A stretch of DNA of 64,000 nt from Aurantimonas sp. Leaf443 (GCF_001425575.1 NZ_LMRD01000001.1:271739-335738); one strand, 5' to 3'; shown: positions 1 through 11,918, counted from the first letter of the stretch. Notes: a model not told the origin generated them from the sequence alone. Numbers and translations are program-made.

Positions 1-68
1 ACGGCCAGAAGTTCGCCGGCGAGATGTCGGCCGCCCAGATGGGCGCCATCATCGACAAGGCGCGCTGA
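1..68 (+). CDS. C-terminal end of an unidentified protein (partial)
   Basis: The reading frame is open from the window edge (first full codon at base 3) and stops with TGA at 66-68. It encodes the last 21 residues of a protein ending in MGAIIDKAR. The gene begins outside the window and the tail is too short to assign to a family. A short GC-rich hairpin with a U-rich tail follows, so transcription probably ends before ppdK. It is called coding because the frame is open to the edge and stops just before the hairpin, but antisense frames are also open here, so confidence is moderate. Confidence 0.55.
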   Translation, partial: GQKFAGEMSAAQMGAIIDKAR

Positions 69-95
69 GCCTTCGGTCCGGAACGGGCTGGGGAA

Positions 96-120
96 GGGCG
101 GGCCGCCCCGCCGTTTCTTC
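96..120 (+). terminator. Weak Rho-independent terminator before ppdK
   Basis: GGCGGG (97-102) pairs with CCCGCC (107-112) around a 4-nt loop and is followed by GTTTCTTC. The stem is short and the U tract is interrupted, so this is a modest call. Its place just after the stop codon of the upstream gene fits a transcript end. Confidence 0.4.
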
Positions 121-216
121 GCAATGCAACAATTGGCGGCGGGCGGGATTTCTTCTAGGACGAGGGAGCCCGGCCGCCCGGCCGGGCCGCGCCTTCGAGA
201 GGAACCCGGCCGTCCC

Positions 217-2889
<2,673 letters not shown>

Positions 2890-2907
2890 GAGGCCCGCGG
2901 ACGGGAA

Positions 2908-2944
2908 AGCCCGGCGGCCACTCGGCGCCGGGCCCGGTCTTTCG
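2908..2944. terminator. Hairpin between convergent ppdK and the chemoreceptor gene
   Basis: CCCGGCG (2910-2916) and CGCCGGG (2926-2932) form a 7-bp stem in the 85-bp convergent gap, flanked by GAAAG on the left and CTTTC on the right. It could end transcription from both sides, but the U tracts are short. Confidence 0.4.
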
Positions 2945-2974
2945 CCTCGCGTCTGCCGGAGCCTGCGCCCGTCG

Positions 2975-4624
2975 TCAGGCGCTGATGCGCTCGAACTCCG
3001 CATCGTCCGCCGGCGCCGAGCGCGAGCGGCCGAAGGCCTGGACGCGCGCCTGAAGGCCCGCGATGTCCTGCGCGCGCGCGGGCGCCGCGGCGGGGACCTG
3101 CGCGGGGGCGGGGGCGTGCGGGACGTGGACGGCGCCCGTCCCGACCTTGAAGAAGGCCGCGCTCTCCTTCAGCCGCACCGCTTCCTCCGACAGCTGGCCG
3201 GCGGTCGCCGCCATCTGGTTGGAGGCGCCGGCATTGGCCTGCGTGACCTGGTCGAGCTGGTTGATCGCCTGGTTGATCTGCTCGATGCCGATCGACTGTT
3301 CGCGGCACGCGGCGGAAATCTCCGAGACGAGCTCGGCCGTGCGCTGGATCTCCGGCACGAGGCGCGTGAGCATCTCGCCCGCCTGCTCGGATGTCTGCAG
3401 GGTCTCGCTCGACAGGGTGCTGATTTCCATCGCCGCCTGCTGCGAGCGCTCGGCGAGCTTGCGCACTTCCGATGCGACCACCGCGAAGCCCTTGCCGTGC
3501 GACCCCGCGCGCGCCGCCTCGATGGCCGCATTCAGCGCCAGGAGGTCGGTCTGGCGAGCGATCTCCTGGATGACGCGGATCTTGTCGGCGATCGTGCGGA
3601 TGGCCTCGACGGAACGCGAGACGGCTTCGCCGCTGCCCGCAGCACTGGTCGAGGCCTGCGCGGCGATCTTCTCGGTCTGGGTCGCGTTGTCGGCGTTCTG
3701 GCGCACGTTCGCCGTCATCTCCTCGATCGCGGCCGAGGCCTGCTCGGAGGCCGCCGCCTGCTCGGTCGAGCCCGAGGACAGCTGGTCGGCGGTCGCCGCC
3801 GACTGCTGCGAGCCCGAGGACACTTCGTTGGCCGAGCCGATGACATTCGTCACGATGCCCGAGAGCTTGGCGGTCATGGCGTTCATCGAGCGAAGGAGAT
3901 CGGCGATCTCGTCCGTGCCCCTGGCCTCGACGCGGTGCGTGAGATCGCCCGAGCCGATGGCCTCGGCGAAGCGCGAGGCGTCCTTCAGCGGACGCGTGAT
4001 GGCGCGCCCGAGATACCAGCCGCCGGCGGCCAGGATCACCACGAGCGCCGAACCCCAGAGGCCCGCATCGATCGAACGGCGCAGCAGCACCGCCTGCATG
4101 CCGTCCGTGTAGATGCCGGTGCCGATCGTCCAGCCCCAAGGCTCGAAGGTGCGCGAGAAGGCCATCTTCGGAGACGGCACGGTCTCGTTCAGCTTCACGG
4201 TCGCGTAATGGGTATAGGCCCCGCCGTTGCGCCCGTTCTCGATCATCTCGCGGACCATGTAGACGCCGTTCGGGTCCTTCTTCTCCATGACGTTCTTCCC
4301 CTCCTCCTTCTGGTCGGGGAAGATCATGCGGTTGCCCGCCGCGTCGTAGCCGAAGAAATACTCGTTGTTGCCGAAGCGCATGGGGCGGATCGAGGCGCGG
4401 GCGACGTCCTGCGCGGCCTGGAGCGTCAGCGCGCCGCTCTTCACGCGGCCGTCGAGATCGGCGAGGAGCGCCACGACCGCGTCGACCTGCGACTTCAGCA
4501 TCTCCTGCCGGTCGATCCAGAGCTGCTGGCGCTGCGTCCAGACCTGGGCGCTCAGCGCGACCACGGCGACGACGAGGGCGGACGCGATGTAGAGCGCGAG
4601 CTTGCGGGATACGGTAAGGCGCAC
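2975..4624 (-). CDS. Methyl-accepting chemotaxis protein with periplasmic Cache domain
   Basis: A transmembrane chemoreceptor that would signal to CheA/CheW. The 549-aa protein has a first membrane helix at about residues 9-30, a periplasmic single-Cache-type ligand domain at about 35-185 (with the typical NEYFFGYD and [10 protein letters not shown] stretches), a second helix at about 190-208, a HAMP linker starting at RPLKDASRF, and a cytoplasmic signalling domain. The hairpin tip is canonical ([15 protein letters not shown]). There is no C-terminal pentapeptide tether for CheR. The start is GTG at 4624, preceded by GGGAGA. No other chemotaxis gene is nearby, so this is an orphan receptor; its ligand is unknown, although this Cache class often senses small organic acids. 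Confidence 0.94.
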   Translation of the reverse strand: MRLTVSRKLALYIASALVVAVVALSAQVWTQRQQLWIDRQEMLKSQVDAVVALLADLDGRVKSGALTLQAAQDVARASIRPMRFGNNEYFFGYDAAGNRMIFPDQKEEGKNVMEKKDPNGVYMVREMIENGRNGGAYTHYATVKLNETVPSPKMAFSRTFEPWGWTIGTGIYTDGMQAVLLRRSIDAGLWGSALVVILAAGGWYLGRAITRPLKDASRFAEAIGSGDLTHRVEARGTDEIADLLRSMNAMTAKLSGIVTNVIGSANEVSSGSQQSAATADQLSSGSTEQAAASEQASAAIEEMTANVRQNADNATQTEKIAAQASTSAAGSGEAVSRSVEAIRTIADKIRVIQEIARQTDLLALNAAIEAARAGSHGKGFAVVASEVRKLAERSQQAAMEISTLSSETLQTSEQAGEMLTRLVPEIQRTAELVSEISAACREQSIGIEQINQAINQLDQVTQANAGASNQMAATAGQLSEEAVRLKESAAFFKVGTGAVHVPHAPAPAQVPAAAPARAQDIAGLQARVQAFGRSRSAPADDAEFERISA

Positions 4625-4814
4625 GCGGATCTCCCATGACGTAAGGGTCTCTGACGAGATGTAGCGTTTAAAACTTGACCAATCGTGACGGGTAAGCCTT
4701 CCCGCGCGCCGTCCTCGCGCTAGCCAGCCTTCGCGGCGCCGGCCCGGAGTTCGGGAGGGCGGAGGTCGCGTTGAGGAACGGCCCGCGCCGCGTCGTCGGC
4801 TGGGCGATGCGGCA

Positions 4815-4889
4815 TGGCTGGGGCGGCAGGGATCGAACCTGCGAATGGCGGTACCAAAAACCGCTGCCTTACCGCTTGGCTACGCCCCA
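4815..4889 (-). tRNA. tRNA-Gln (anticodon UUG)
   Basis: Read on the minus strand this 75-nt sequence folds as a complete cloverleaf. It has acceptor TGGGGCG pairing with CGCCCCA, anticodon stem GCGGT/ACCGC around a TTTTGGT loop with anticodon TTG, a GGTTCGATC T-arm and an encoded CCA. The sequence matches the glutamine tRNA family closely. It lies alone between the chemoreceptor and an MBL-fold hydrolase gene. Confidence 0.96.
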
Positions 4890-4914
4890 TCAGCGCCGGC
4901 TTCGACGCCGATGC

Positions 4915-4942
4915 CTATAGCCGGTCGCGATCCGGCCTGCAA
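4915..4942 (-). promoter_or_regulatory. Likely promoter of tRNA-Gln
   Basis: On the minus strand TTGCAG (4942-4937) and CTATAG (4920-4915) are separated by 16 bp and lie about 25 bp upstream of the tRNA 5' end. This fits alphaproteobacterial housekeeping promoters (TTGAC / CTATAT-like). Inferred from sequence only. Confidence 0.4.
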
Positions 4943-5016
4943 CGCGAAGCTCGGTCGCGGGCAAAGGGCTCGGCCGCGCGCTCGCCAAGCCGCGCCGCGC
5001 CGTGTAGGCCAGACCG

Positions 5017-5922
5017 ATGAGCCTCGATCTCGACCGCCATTTCGAGCCCGCCCACGGGCGGAGCGTTTGCGCAGCGCCCGGTATCCTGCGCGTCACCGCC
5101 GCCAATGGCGGGCCCTTCACCTTCCACGGCACCAATTCCTACGTCGTGGGCGAGGACGCGGTGGCGATCGTCGATCCCGGCCCGGAGGACGCCGCCCATC
5201 TCGAGGCGCTGCTTTCGGCCGTGGGCGGGCGGCGCGTCGAGGCGATCCTTCTCACCCACACCCATCGCGACCACACCGCGCTGGTGCCGCGGCTGCGCGC
5301 GGCGACGGGCGCGCCCGTCCTCGGAGCGCGAGCCTTCCACGCGCCGCAGGGCGAGATCGTCGACGGCGCGCCCTCGCTCGACGCCGCGCTCGACCGCGGC
5401 CTCGTCTTCGACGCCGAACTCTCCGACGGGTGGACGGCGCGCTTCGGCGGCCTCGACATCTGCGCCATCGCCACGCCCGGCCATGCCGCCGACCACGTGG
5501 CCTTCGCCGTGGGCGGGGAGGGCGTCCTCCTCTCGGGCGACCACGTCATGGCCTGGTCGACCTCGGTCGTGGCGCCGCCCGACGGGTCGATGCAGGCCTA
5601 TATGGCATCGCTCGACACGCTTCTGGCACGGTCCGACAGCCTCTATCTGCCCGGCCATGGCGGGCCGGTGAGGCGGCCCTCGGCCTTCGTGCGGGGGCTG
5701 CGGGCCCATCGGCGCATGCGCGAGGCGGCGATCCTGGAGCGGCTGTCGGCCGGCGACCGGACGCTCGCGCAGATCGTCGCGGCCATCTATCGCGGGCTCG
5801 ACCCCAATCTCGTCGGCGCGGCGGGCCTTTCAGTCCTCGCCCATCTCAGCGACCTCGAGGCGCGCGGCCGCGTCCTGCGGCGCGATCCGCCGGGCGGGCC
5901 GCTCTCGTTCGAGCCGGCCTGA
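5017..5922 (+). CDS. Metallo-beta-lactamase-fold hydrolase (LACTB2-like)
   Basis: A 301-aa cytoplasmic MBL-fold protein. It has the metal-binding HTHRDH motif, further metal-ligand regions at TPGHAADH and LSGDHVM, and a C-terminal helical domain resembling the winged-helix tail of LACTB2/glyoxalase-II-like hydrolases (about residues 230-290). The substrate cannot be read from sequence; relatives include RNA and thioester hydrolases. The ATG at 5017 begins the conserved region. The gene faces the DUF1499 gene, with only 11 bp between the stops. Confidence 0.88.
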   Translation: MSLDLDRHFEPAHGRSVCAAPGILRVTAANGGPFTFHGTNSYVVGEDAVAIVDPGPEDAAHLEALLSAVGGRRVEAILLTHTHRDHTALVPRLRAATGAPVLGARAFHAPQGEIVDGAPSLDAALDRGLVFDAELSDGWTARFGGLDICAIATPGHAADHVAFAVGGEGVLLSGDHVMAWSTSVVAPPDGSMQAYMASLDTLLARSDSLYLPGHGGPVRRPSAFVRGLRAHRRMREAAILERLSAGDRTLAQIVAAIYRGLDPNLVGAAGLSVLAHLSDLEARGRVLRRDPPGGPLSFEPA

Positions 5923-5933
5923 CGGAGCGGGTC

Positions 5934-6791
5934 TCAGTCGCCGGTCGGCACTGTCTCCAGCGTCGTCACCGCCTCGTCCAGCCGGGCGAGAAAGCCCTCG
6001 ATGAAGCGGCGGTTCTGGCCGAAGTCGAGATCGAGGCCACGCGAGGCGGAGGAGAGATCCACGAAGGTCTCGCCGCCCTCCTGCAGGATGCGGATCGTCA
6101 CGTCGCTCGGCAGCGCGAAGAGCAGGTCGCGCGCCACGGCTTCGATGCGGTAGGCTGTGGAATCGGGGCGCTCCAGCGGGTCGGCGCCGGCGCGCGCGTC
6201 GATCGCCGCGCGCGGCGTCGGCAGCGGGATCGCCACCGTGCCGCTCACGCCGAGATCGCCGCCAGCGAGCGCGTCGGGTGCCTCGCTCTCGCGCGTCGCC
6301 ACCTCCTCGACGGCCCAGCCCGTGCCCTTCAGGGCGACGCGGGCGGCCGCGTAGACGTCCGGCGCCGCCGCGCTGAAGCGGCGGCCGGAGACGAGCGCTG
6401 CGTCGGACGGCGCGGCGGCGAAGCCCTCAGTCTGCGCGCTCGCCACCGGCGGGTTGACGCTGGCGAGCCAGCCGGCGAGGCCGAAGGGCAGGAGGGCGAG
6501 AAGCGACAGGACGAGGGCGCCGAGCGCCGCGCCCGCGCCGAGCGCGCCGGTGAACCAGGCGCGAACGAGACCGCCGAGCGCGACCAGCGCGGCGAGCGCG
6601 GCGATGCCTCCCGCCAGCACCAGCGCCCAGACCAGAGGCCGCGCCTCCAGGATGCCGAGCCGGAAGGAGAGGATGGCGACGAGGATGAGGAGAAGGGCGA
6701 AGACCGCCCCCGCCCGCGCCGGCCGCGCGAGGCCGAGGCGGCCGCGCAGGTAGTGGCCGGTGCCGGGAAGTCTGAGGGAGGCGGGTTTCAT
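5934..6791 (-). CDS. DUF1499 domain membrane protein
   Basis: A 285-aa protein. The N-terminal half holds about three or four hydrophobic helices (between residues 30 and 125). The C-terminal half is the DUF1499 domain, recognised from its VYAAARVALKGTGW and AYRIEAVARDLLF stretches and the ending SRGLDLDFGQNRRFIEGF. The function is unknown. The start is taken at the ATG at 6791 (MKPASLRL), because the 19 codons upstream in the same frame are arginine-rich and not membrane-like. It lies downstream of an acyl-CoA ligase on the same strand, with a gap of about 100 bp. Confidence 0.85.
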   Translation of the reverse strand: MKPASLRLPGTGHYLRGRLGLARPARAGAVFALLLILVAILSFRLGILEARPLVWALVLAGGIAALAALVALGGLVRAWFTGALGAGAALGALVLSLLALLPFGLAGWLASVNPPVASAQTEGFAAAPSDAALVSGRRFSAAAPDVYAAARVALKGTGWAVEEVATRESEAPDALAGGDLGVSGTVAIPLPTPRAAIDARAGADPLERPDSTAYRIEAVARDLLFALPSDVTIRILQEGGETFVDLSSASRGLDLDFGQNRRFIEGFLARLDEAVTTLETVPTGD

Positions 6792-6888
6792 GGGGAACCT
6801 GACGAGAGTGCTCCGCCCTTCATAGCGCGGCGGCGCCCGTCGCTCCACCGCCGCGCCGCGCGAAGGCTCCCGTCGGGCGCCCGACCCG

Positions 6889-8517
6889 TCAGGCCGTCGG
6901 CAGGCGGAAGTCGGCGAACTGCTCGCGCAGCGTCGTCTTCTTGATCTTGCCGGTCGCCGTATGGGGGATTTCCTCCACGAAGGCCACGTCGTCGGGCATC
7001 CACCATTTGGCGACCTTGCCCTCCATGAAGGCGAGGATCTCCGCCTTGGTCGGCGAGCGGCCCTCCTTGGGCACCACGACGAGCAGCGGGCGCTCGTCCC
7101 ATTTGGGATGGGCGAGCCCGATCACGGCCGCCTCCGCGACGTCGGGATGGCCGACCGCGATGTTCTCGAGATCGATGGAGGAGATCCACTCGCCGCCCGA
7201 CTTGATGACGTCCTTGGAGCGGTCGGTGATCTGCAGGTAGCCGTGCGGGTCGATATGGGCGACGTCGCCCGTGTCGAACCAGCCCTCGGCGTCGAACATC
7301 TCCGCGCCGATGCCCTTGTAGTAGGATTTCGCCACGGACGGCCCGCGCACCTTCAGGCGCCCGAAGGTCGCCCCGTCCCACGGGCGCTCCACGCCCTCGT
7401 CGTCCGTCACCTTCATCTCCACGCCGAAGGGCGGGTGGCCCTGCGTCTCCTCGATGTCGAGCAGCGCCTCGCCGGTGAGGTCGGCATATTCGGGCTTGAT
7501 GGTGCAGAGCGTGCCGAGCGGGCTCATCTCGGTCATGCCCCAGGCGTGGATGACCTTCACGCCGTAATTGTCCTGGAACTTCTGGGTGACGACGCGCGGG
7601 CAGGCCGCCCCGCCGATCACGACCTTTTCGAGGTCCGGCAGGTCGCCGCCCTCCTTTTCCAGATGCTGCAGCAGCATCAGCCAGACGGTGGGGACGGCGG
7701 CCGAGAAGGTCACCTTCTCGCTGCGCAGGAGCTCGTAGACCGAGGCCCCGTCCATCCGCGCGCCCGGCATCACGAGCCCGGCCCCGATCATCGGCGCGGT
7801 GAAGGCGAGGCCCCAGCCATTGGCGTGGAAGAGCGGCACGATGGGCAGGATGCGGTCGCGCGAGGAGACGCCCATCGCGTCGGCCTGCAGCGCCATCATC
7901 GAATGAAGGAGGTTGGAACGGTGGCTGTAGAGGACGCCCTTCGGGTTGCCCGTCGTGCCCGACGTGTAGCAGATTCCCGCCGCCGTCGTTTCCTCGAAGC
8001 TCTTCCAGGCGAAGTCCTCGTCGGCCTCCGCCAGCCATTCCTCGTAGGGCACGGCGCCGGCAAGGCTGGTCTGCGGCATGTGGGCGGCATCGGTCAGGAC
8101 GACGATCCGCTTCAGGCTCGGCACCTGCGTCGCGAGCTTCTCGACCAGCGGCAGGAAGGTGAGATCGACAAAGAGGAGGCGGTCCTCCGCGTCGTTCATG
8201 ATCCAGGCGATCTGTTCGGGAAAGAGCCGCGGGTTCAGCGTGTGGTAGATCGCGCCGATGCCGGTGATGCCGTACCAGCATTCCAGGTGTCGCCAGGTGT
8301 TCCAGGCCATGGTCGCCACGCGGTCGCCGAGCACGATGCCCTCCGCCTCCAGGCGCTTGGCGATGCGCAGCGCGCGCCCGCGGACCTCCCGGTAGTTGGT
8401 GCGGTGGATCGGCCCCTCGACCGAGCGCGAGACGACCTCGCGCCGGGGATGGTAGGCGCTCGCATGGTCGATGACCTTCGAGCACAGAAGCGGCCAGTCC
8501 TGCATCAGTCCTTGCAT
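6889..8517 (-). CDS. Acyl-CoA synthetase (AMP-binding, long/medium-chain type)
   Basis: A member of the ANL adenylate-forming family, which activates a carboxylic acid to its CoA thioester through an acyl-AMP. The 542-aa protein has the AMP-binding loop [12 protein letters not shown], the [10 protein letters not shown] motif, the hinge motif [11 protein letters not shown] and the C-terminal catalytic-lysine region [12 protein letters not shown]. The substrate is uncertain; proteins of this length and pattern are often annotated as medium/long-chain fatty-acid or 3-(methylthio)propionyl-CoA ligases. The start is ATG at 8517 (MQGLMQDW), with a second ATG four codons later. The gene is transcribed away from the small gene at 8719. 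Confidence 0.92.
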   Translation of the reverse strand: MQGLMQDWPLLCSKVIDHASAYHPRREVVSRSVEGPIHRTNYREVRGRALRIAKRLEAEGIVLGDRVATMAWNTWRHLECWYGITGIGAIYHTLNPRLFPEQIAWIMNDAEDRLLFVDLTFLPLVEKLATQVPSLKRIVVLTDAAHMPQTSLAGAVPYEEWLAEADEDFAWKSFEETTAAGICYTSGTTGNPKGVLYSHRSNLLHSMMALQADAMGVSSRDRILPIVPLFHANGWGLAFTAPMIGAGLVMPGARMDGASVYELLRSEKVTFSAAVPTVWLMLLQHLEKEGGDLPDLEKVVIGGAACPRVVTQKFQDNYGVKVIHAWGMTEMSPLGTLCTIKPEYADLTGEALLDIEETQGHPPFGVEMKVTDDEGVERPWDGATFGRLKVRGPSVAKSYYKGIGAEMFDAEGWFDTGDVAHIDPHGYLQITDRSKDVIKSGGEWISSIDLENIAVGHPDVAEAAVIGLAHPKWDERPLLVVVPKEGRSPTKAEILAFMEGKVAKWWMPDDVAFVEEIPHTATGKIKKTTLREQFADFRLPTA

Positions 8518-8718
8518 GCACGTCCTCCCGAATGGTCTGCCTGTCCTGCCGCGTCTCCCTGCGCGTCGGCCGCAATGTCGGGGTCTGCGACCGCTTTGTC
8601 CAGCAAGAGCGCGGGCGGCGCGCCGGGCGTTTTCGCGACACCTTGTGTAGAACTTGCCACAGTTCGGCCTCTTGAGCCGGGAATGCTGGCCTTTGCGACG
8701 GATTTTCGGGGGACGGGC

Positions 8719-9120
8719 ATGCGGATCGAGGAACGGAACGGCGCGGCGCACCATGCCGGCGGCGCCTTGGAAGCGGTGGAGTTCGAACTCGCGCTCGACC
8801 TGCACGACCCGCAGGAGCAGGGTTTCGAGGACTGCGTGCGCCAGGCGGCGAGCGTGATCGGCGGCGAGATCCTCTTCGACATGCCGGCCGACGGCTCCAT
8901 CGAGGACGCCTCGCGCATCGCCGCGATCCGCATCCCCGGCGGCGCGCGCGAGCGTATCGTCTTCGCCGTTCTCGACGCCGAGGGCGTCACGATCCGGGTG
9001 CCCGAGCGCCAGGAGGTCGGCGAGCGCTTCTACGGCTTCGCCAGGGCCTTCGTCGGCGTCCTCACCCGCATCCGCGACGACCTCTCCTTCGCCAGGTCCC
9101 CGGCCGAAGGCAGCGCCTGA
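8719..9120 (+). CDS. Hypothetical protein, 133 aa
   Basis: I do not recognise the family. The product is 133 aa, acidic and soluble-looking, without signal peptide or membrane helix. Its residue pattern (alternating hydrophobic strands such as ERIVFAVLDAEGVTIRV and a C-terminal amphipathic helix) looks like a small folded domain rather than a chance frame. ATG 8719 is preceded by a G-rich stretch (CGGGGGACGGGC); an in-frame ATG at 8683 is an alternative. It is divergent from the acyl-CoA ligase over about 200 bp. Confidence 0.65.
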   Translation: MRIEERNGAAHHAGGALEAVEFELALDLHDPQEQGFEDCVRQAASVIGGEILFDMPADGSIEDASRIAAIRIPGGARERIVFAVLDAEGVTIRVPERQEVGERFYGFARAFVGVLTRIRDDLSFARSPAEGSA

Positions 9121-9225
9121 GCGGCGGCGTCCGCCGATCGCCGAAGGCCCGCCTCGCGCCAAGGCCGGCGAGGCGCCCGAGCGCGCGGCCGGCCCGCCCA
9201 TAAGCCGTTTGAATTACGAGTGAAA

Positions 9226-9523
9226 TGGTGTCCACGGAGGGATTCGAACCCCCGACCCCAGGATTCATACCACTTCGGCTTTCGCCGCCGCCCTCGAGCG
9301 TTCGTGGTCTGGACTGTCCCTTCGCCATCGGTCCGAAGACCCTTAGGCGTCGCCCGTCCAGTCTCTACACCTTCCGGCCGAAGGGCCGGCTTGGCTCGGG
9401 ATCGGCATGCCGGTCGATCCGGCGAAGCTTTCCCCGACTTTGAGCGAATCCGCTGCGCGGTTTCCCCTCGCAGCGCCCAATTTCCTAGGAATCCTGTGCT
9501 CTATCCTGCTGAGCTACGTGGAC
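9226..9523 (-). tRNA. tRNA-Arg (anticodon CCU), interrupted by a group I intron
   Basis: The 5' exon (9523-9487) gives acceptor GTCCACG, a D-arm GCTC/GAGC, anticodon 5' stem CAGGA and loop start TTCCT. The 3' exon (9265-9226) gives AA, stem TCCTG, variable loop, GGGGG-TTCGAAT-CCCTC T-arm, acceptor CGTGGAC, A73 and encoded CCA. Joined, they make a 77-nt tRNA with a 7-nt anticodon loop and anticodon CCU. The 221 nt between them is an intron placed directly 3' of the anticodon. Group I introns in tRNA-Arg(CCU) are known from Agrobacterium, so the reading fits established biology. Confidence 0.93.
9266..9486 (-). other. Group I self-splicing intron (IC3-like) in tRNA-Arg(CCU)
   Basis: A 221-nt intervening sequence without a reading frame for a homing endonuclease. 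The 5' exon ends in U36 and the last intron base is G, as group I splicing requires. The anticodon CCU can pair with GGG at 9478-9476 to make a 3-bp P1. A GC stem capped by a GAAA tetraloop follows (P2). The catalytic core strands GGTGTAGAGACTGGACGG (9371-9354) and AGGGACAGTCCAGACC (9321-9306) match the P7 strands of the Azoarcus tRNA-Ile intron, with a compensatory A-U to G-C change in the GACUG/CAGUC pairing. It should splice itself out of the precursor tRNA. Confidence 0.92.
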
Positions 9524-9563
9524 ATGCCATGTCGTGCGCCCGGCGCGCGGCCGGACGGGGTTT

Positions 9564-9592
9564 GCCTAGCGGTTAATCCGTGCCGGTTCAAG
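9564..9592 (-). promoter_or_regulatory. Likely promoter of the intron-bearing tRNA-Arg gene
   Basis: On the minus strand CTTGAA (9592-9587) and CTAGGC (9569-9564) are separated by 17 bp, about 41 bp before the mature tRNA 5' end. The -35 element fits the alphaproteobacterial CTTGAC consensus; the -10 element is weak. Confidence 0.4.
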
Positions 9593-9684
9593 AGCTGTGC
9601 CGGGGGCGGCGGGGCGGCCGACGGGGGCCGCGGATCTTGGCGCCGCTCTGGCTGGCGGCTCGCCCCGCGTGTATCGTCGCCCCC

Positions 9685-10548
9685 GTGAATCGCTCCCTCT
9701 CCCAGCCTCGCGCGGACGAAACCGCAACGCTGCGCGTGCGCACGCTCTTCCTCTCGGACCTGCATCTGGGATCGCGGGCCGCTCAGGCGGGCCGCTTATG
9801 CGCCTTTCTCGACGCCTGCGAGGCGGAGACGATCTACCTCGTCGGGGACGTGGTGGACGAATGGCGCCTGCGCCGCCGCTGGCACTGGCCGGACGAGCAT
9901 CACGGCGTGACCGAGCGGCTTCTCGCGCGCGCCTTGTCCGGGCGCCGGGTCGTCTATTTGCCGGGCAATCACGACAGTTTCCTGCGGGCGCTGCCGCTGC
10001 CCCATCGCCTCGGTTCCGTCGAGGTGCGGAACGAGGCGGTGCACGAGACCGCGGACGGCCGGCGCCTCCTCGTGCTGCACGGCGACGCCTTCGACTGGAT
10101 CGTGACGCGCGCGCCGATGCTCGCCCATGTCGGCGACCGCCTCTACGATCTGGCGCTCTATCTCGGCCGGGCGGCGCGGCGGCGGCGCGGCGACAGGCCG
10201 CCGCGCTTCTCGCTGGCGGCGGCGGCCGCGCAGGTCGTGCGGCGCCTGGCCGGCCAGCACGAGGGCTTTCCGGCGGCGCTCGCCCGCGCGGCGCGGGAGA
10301 AGGGCTGCGACGGCGTCGTCTGCGGCCATCTCCACGTCGCCGGCATCCAGGACGAGGACGGCGTCGACTACATCAATTGCGGCGACTGGATCGAGAACGC
10401 CACCGCCGTCGTCGAACGCCATGACGGGCGGCTGGAACTCCTGCGCTGGACGGGCGCGGGCCTGGAGCATGTCGCGGAGGCCGGCGCCCACCGGCGCATC
10501 AGCGCGCCCGTCGAACGCGGCGAGGCGCTGGCGCCGGCGGGTGCCTAG
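9685..10548 (+). CDS. LpxH-like metallophosphoesterase (UDP-2,3-diacylglucosamine diphosphatase family)
   Basis: A calcineurin-like phosphoesterase of the LpxH/COG2908 family, whose characterised members cleave UDP-2,3-diacylglucosamine in lipid A synthesis. The metal-binding motifs are in order: SDLHLGS, GDVVDEW, PGNHDSF and a CGHLHVAG near the C-terminus. With the GTG start at 9685 the product is 287 aa. The frame extends upstream to 9580, but that part is arginine/glycine-rich and lacks protein-like character. Many alphaproteobacteria use LpxI for this step, so the true role could be another phosphoesterase activity. It lies just after the tRNA-Arg locus on the opposite strand. Confidence 0.85.
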   Translation: MNRSLSQPRADETATLRVRTLFLSDLHLGSRAAQAGRLCAFLDACEAETIYLVGDVVDEWRLRRRWHWPDEHHGVTERLLARALSGRRVVYLPGNHDSFLRALPLPHRLGSVEVRNEAVHETADGRRLLVLHGDAFDWIVTRAPMLAHVGDRLYDLALYLGRAARRRRGDRPPRFSLAAAAAQVVRRLAGQHEGFPAALARAAREKGCDGVVCGHLHVAGIQDEDGVDYINCGDWIENATAVVERHDGRLELLRWTGAGLEHVAEAGAHRRISAPVERGEALAPAGA

Positions 10549-10571
10549 CGGGAACGGGAAGGGCGTGCCCG

Positions 10572-11738
10572 TCAGGCCGCGAGCGCGCGCTCGGCGAGGC
10601 GCAGCCAGAAGGACGAGCCGTAGGCGATCGCCTCGTCGCTGAAATCGTAGGTCGGCGAGTGGAGGTTCGCGGTCGCCCCGTTGCCGACGAAGATGTAGGC
10701 GCCGGGCACCGCCTCCAGCATGTAGGAGAAGTCCTCGCCCGCCATCAGCGGCGCGGCCGCCCGGTTGACCGCGGCCTCGCCGACGATCTCGGCGGCGACA
10801 TCCGCGCAGATGTCCGTCTCGCGCCCGTGATTGAAGGTGACGGGATAGTTGCGGTCGTAGTCCACCGCGATGCGCGCGCCGTGCGCGGCGCCGATGCCCG
10901 CGGCGATCTCGCGGATGCGGCGCTCGGCAAGTTCCCGCATCTCGGCCGAGAGCGAGCGGACCGTGCCCGAGACGATGGCTGTGTCGGGAATGATGTTGTG
11001 GGCGAAGCCCGCATGGAACTGCGTCACCGAGACGACCAGCGAGAGGAGCGGGTCGGCGCTGCGGGAAACGATGCCCTGCAGGGCGGAGACCAGCGCGGCG
11101 CCCGTCACGATCGGGTCCACCGTCTGGTGGGGCAGGGCGGCATGGCCGCCGCGCCCGCCGATGGTCAGCGCGAACTCGTCCGTCGAGGCCATGATGGGCC
11201 CGTGTTTCATGGCGAAACGGCCGACCGGCAGGCCCGGCAGATTGTGCATGCCGTAGACCGACGAGAGCGGGGCGATGGAGAGGAGCCCGTCGTCGAGCAT
11301 GGCCTTGGCCCCGGCCCCGCCTTCCTCGGCGGGCTGGAAGATCAGCGCCACCGTGCCCTCGAAGGCGCGCGTCTCGCAGAGCGCGCGCGCGGCGCCCAGC
11401 AGCATGGCCGTGTGCCCGTCATGGCCGCAGGCATGCATGGCGCCGGCCCGCGTCGAGGCGTGGGGCGCGCCCGTCTCCTCCACGATCGGCAGCGCGTCCA
11501 TGTCGGCGCGGAACCCGACGACCCGTCCGCCCGCGCCCGTGCGCCCGTGCACGAGGCCGACGACGCCGGTGCGCCCGATCCCCGTCGTCACCGCATCGCA
11601 GCCGAAGTCCCGAAGCTTGGCCGCCACGAAGGCGGCCGTGTCGTGCACCTCGTAGAGGATCTCCGGGTTGGCGTGGAGATGGCGACGCCAGCCGGCGATC
11701 TCGTCCTGCGCGTCGGCGATGCGGTTGTTCAGGGGCAT
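10572..11738 (-). CDS. M20 family aminoacylase / amidohydrolase (hippurate hydrolase-like)
   Basis: A 388-aa zinc peptidase-like enzyme of the M20D group, which hydrolyses N-acyl amino acids or related amides. Visible motifs are WRRHLHANPE at the N-terminus, ACGHDGHTAMLLGAAR with metal-binding His and Asp, IFQPAEEGGAGA with the catalytic glutamates, and the C-terminal MAGEDFSYML. The ATG at 11738 is the only start that gives the family N-terminus. The physiological substrate is unknown. It is transcribed divergently from dacA-like and convergent with the LpxH-like gene. Confidence 0.92.
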   Translation of the reverse strand: MPLNNRIADAQDEIAGWRRHLHANPEILYEVHDTAAFVAAKLRDFGCDAVTTGIGRTGVVGLVHGRTGAGGRVVGFRADMDALPIVEETGAPHASTRAGAMHACGHDGHTAMLLGAARALCETRAFEGTVALIFQPAEEGGAGAKAMLDDGLLSIAPLSSVYGMHNLPGLPVGRFAMKHGPIMASTDEFALTIGGRGGHAALPHQTVDPIVTGAALVSALQGIVSRSADPLLSLVVSVTQFHAGFAHNIIPDTAIVSGTVRSLSAEMRELAERRIREIAAGIGAAHGARIAVDYDRNYPVTFNHGRETDICADVAAEIVGEAAVNRAAAPLMAGEDFSYMLEAVPGAYIFVGNGATANLHSPTYDFSDEAIAYGSSFWLRLAERALAA

Positions 11739-11918
11739 GCTGATCCTTCCGGACTCATCTTCTGGTGACGCTGATCGCCAAAACGCGGGCCTACGGTTGC
11801 CTGGCGCCCGCGGCGTGCCATCCTGACGACACAGCCGCCCTATATCGGCCTCAGACCTTAATGTCCCGCGCCCGCCCGGGCGCCGCGAGCCTGAACGTAT
11901 TCGACGAAGGAATCCAGC

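Noticed and set aside
9220..9688. Overlapping plus-strand frames across the tRNA-Arg region
   Set aside because: They run through a complete tRNA gene and its intron on the other strand, and the predicted proteins are low complexity.
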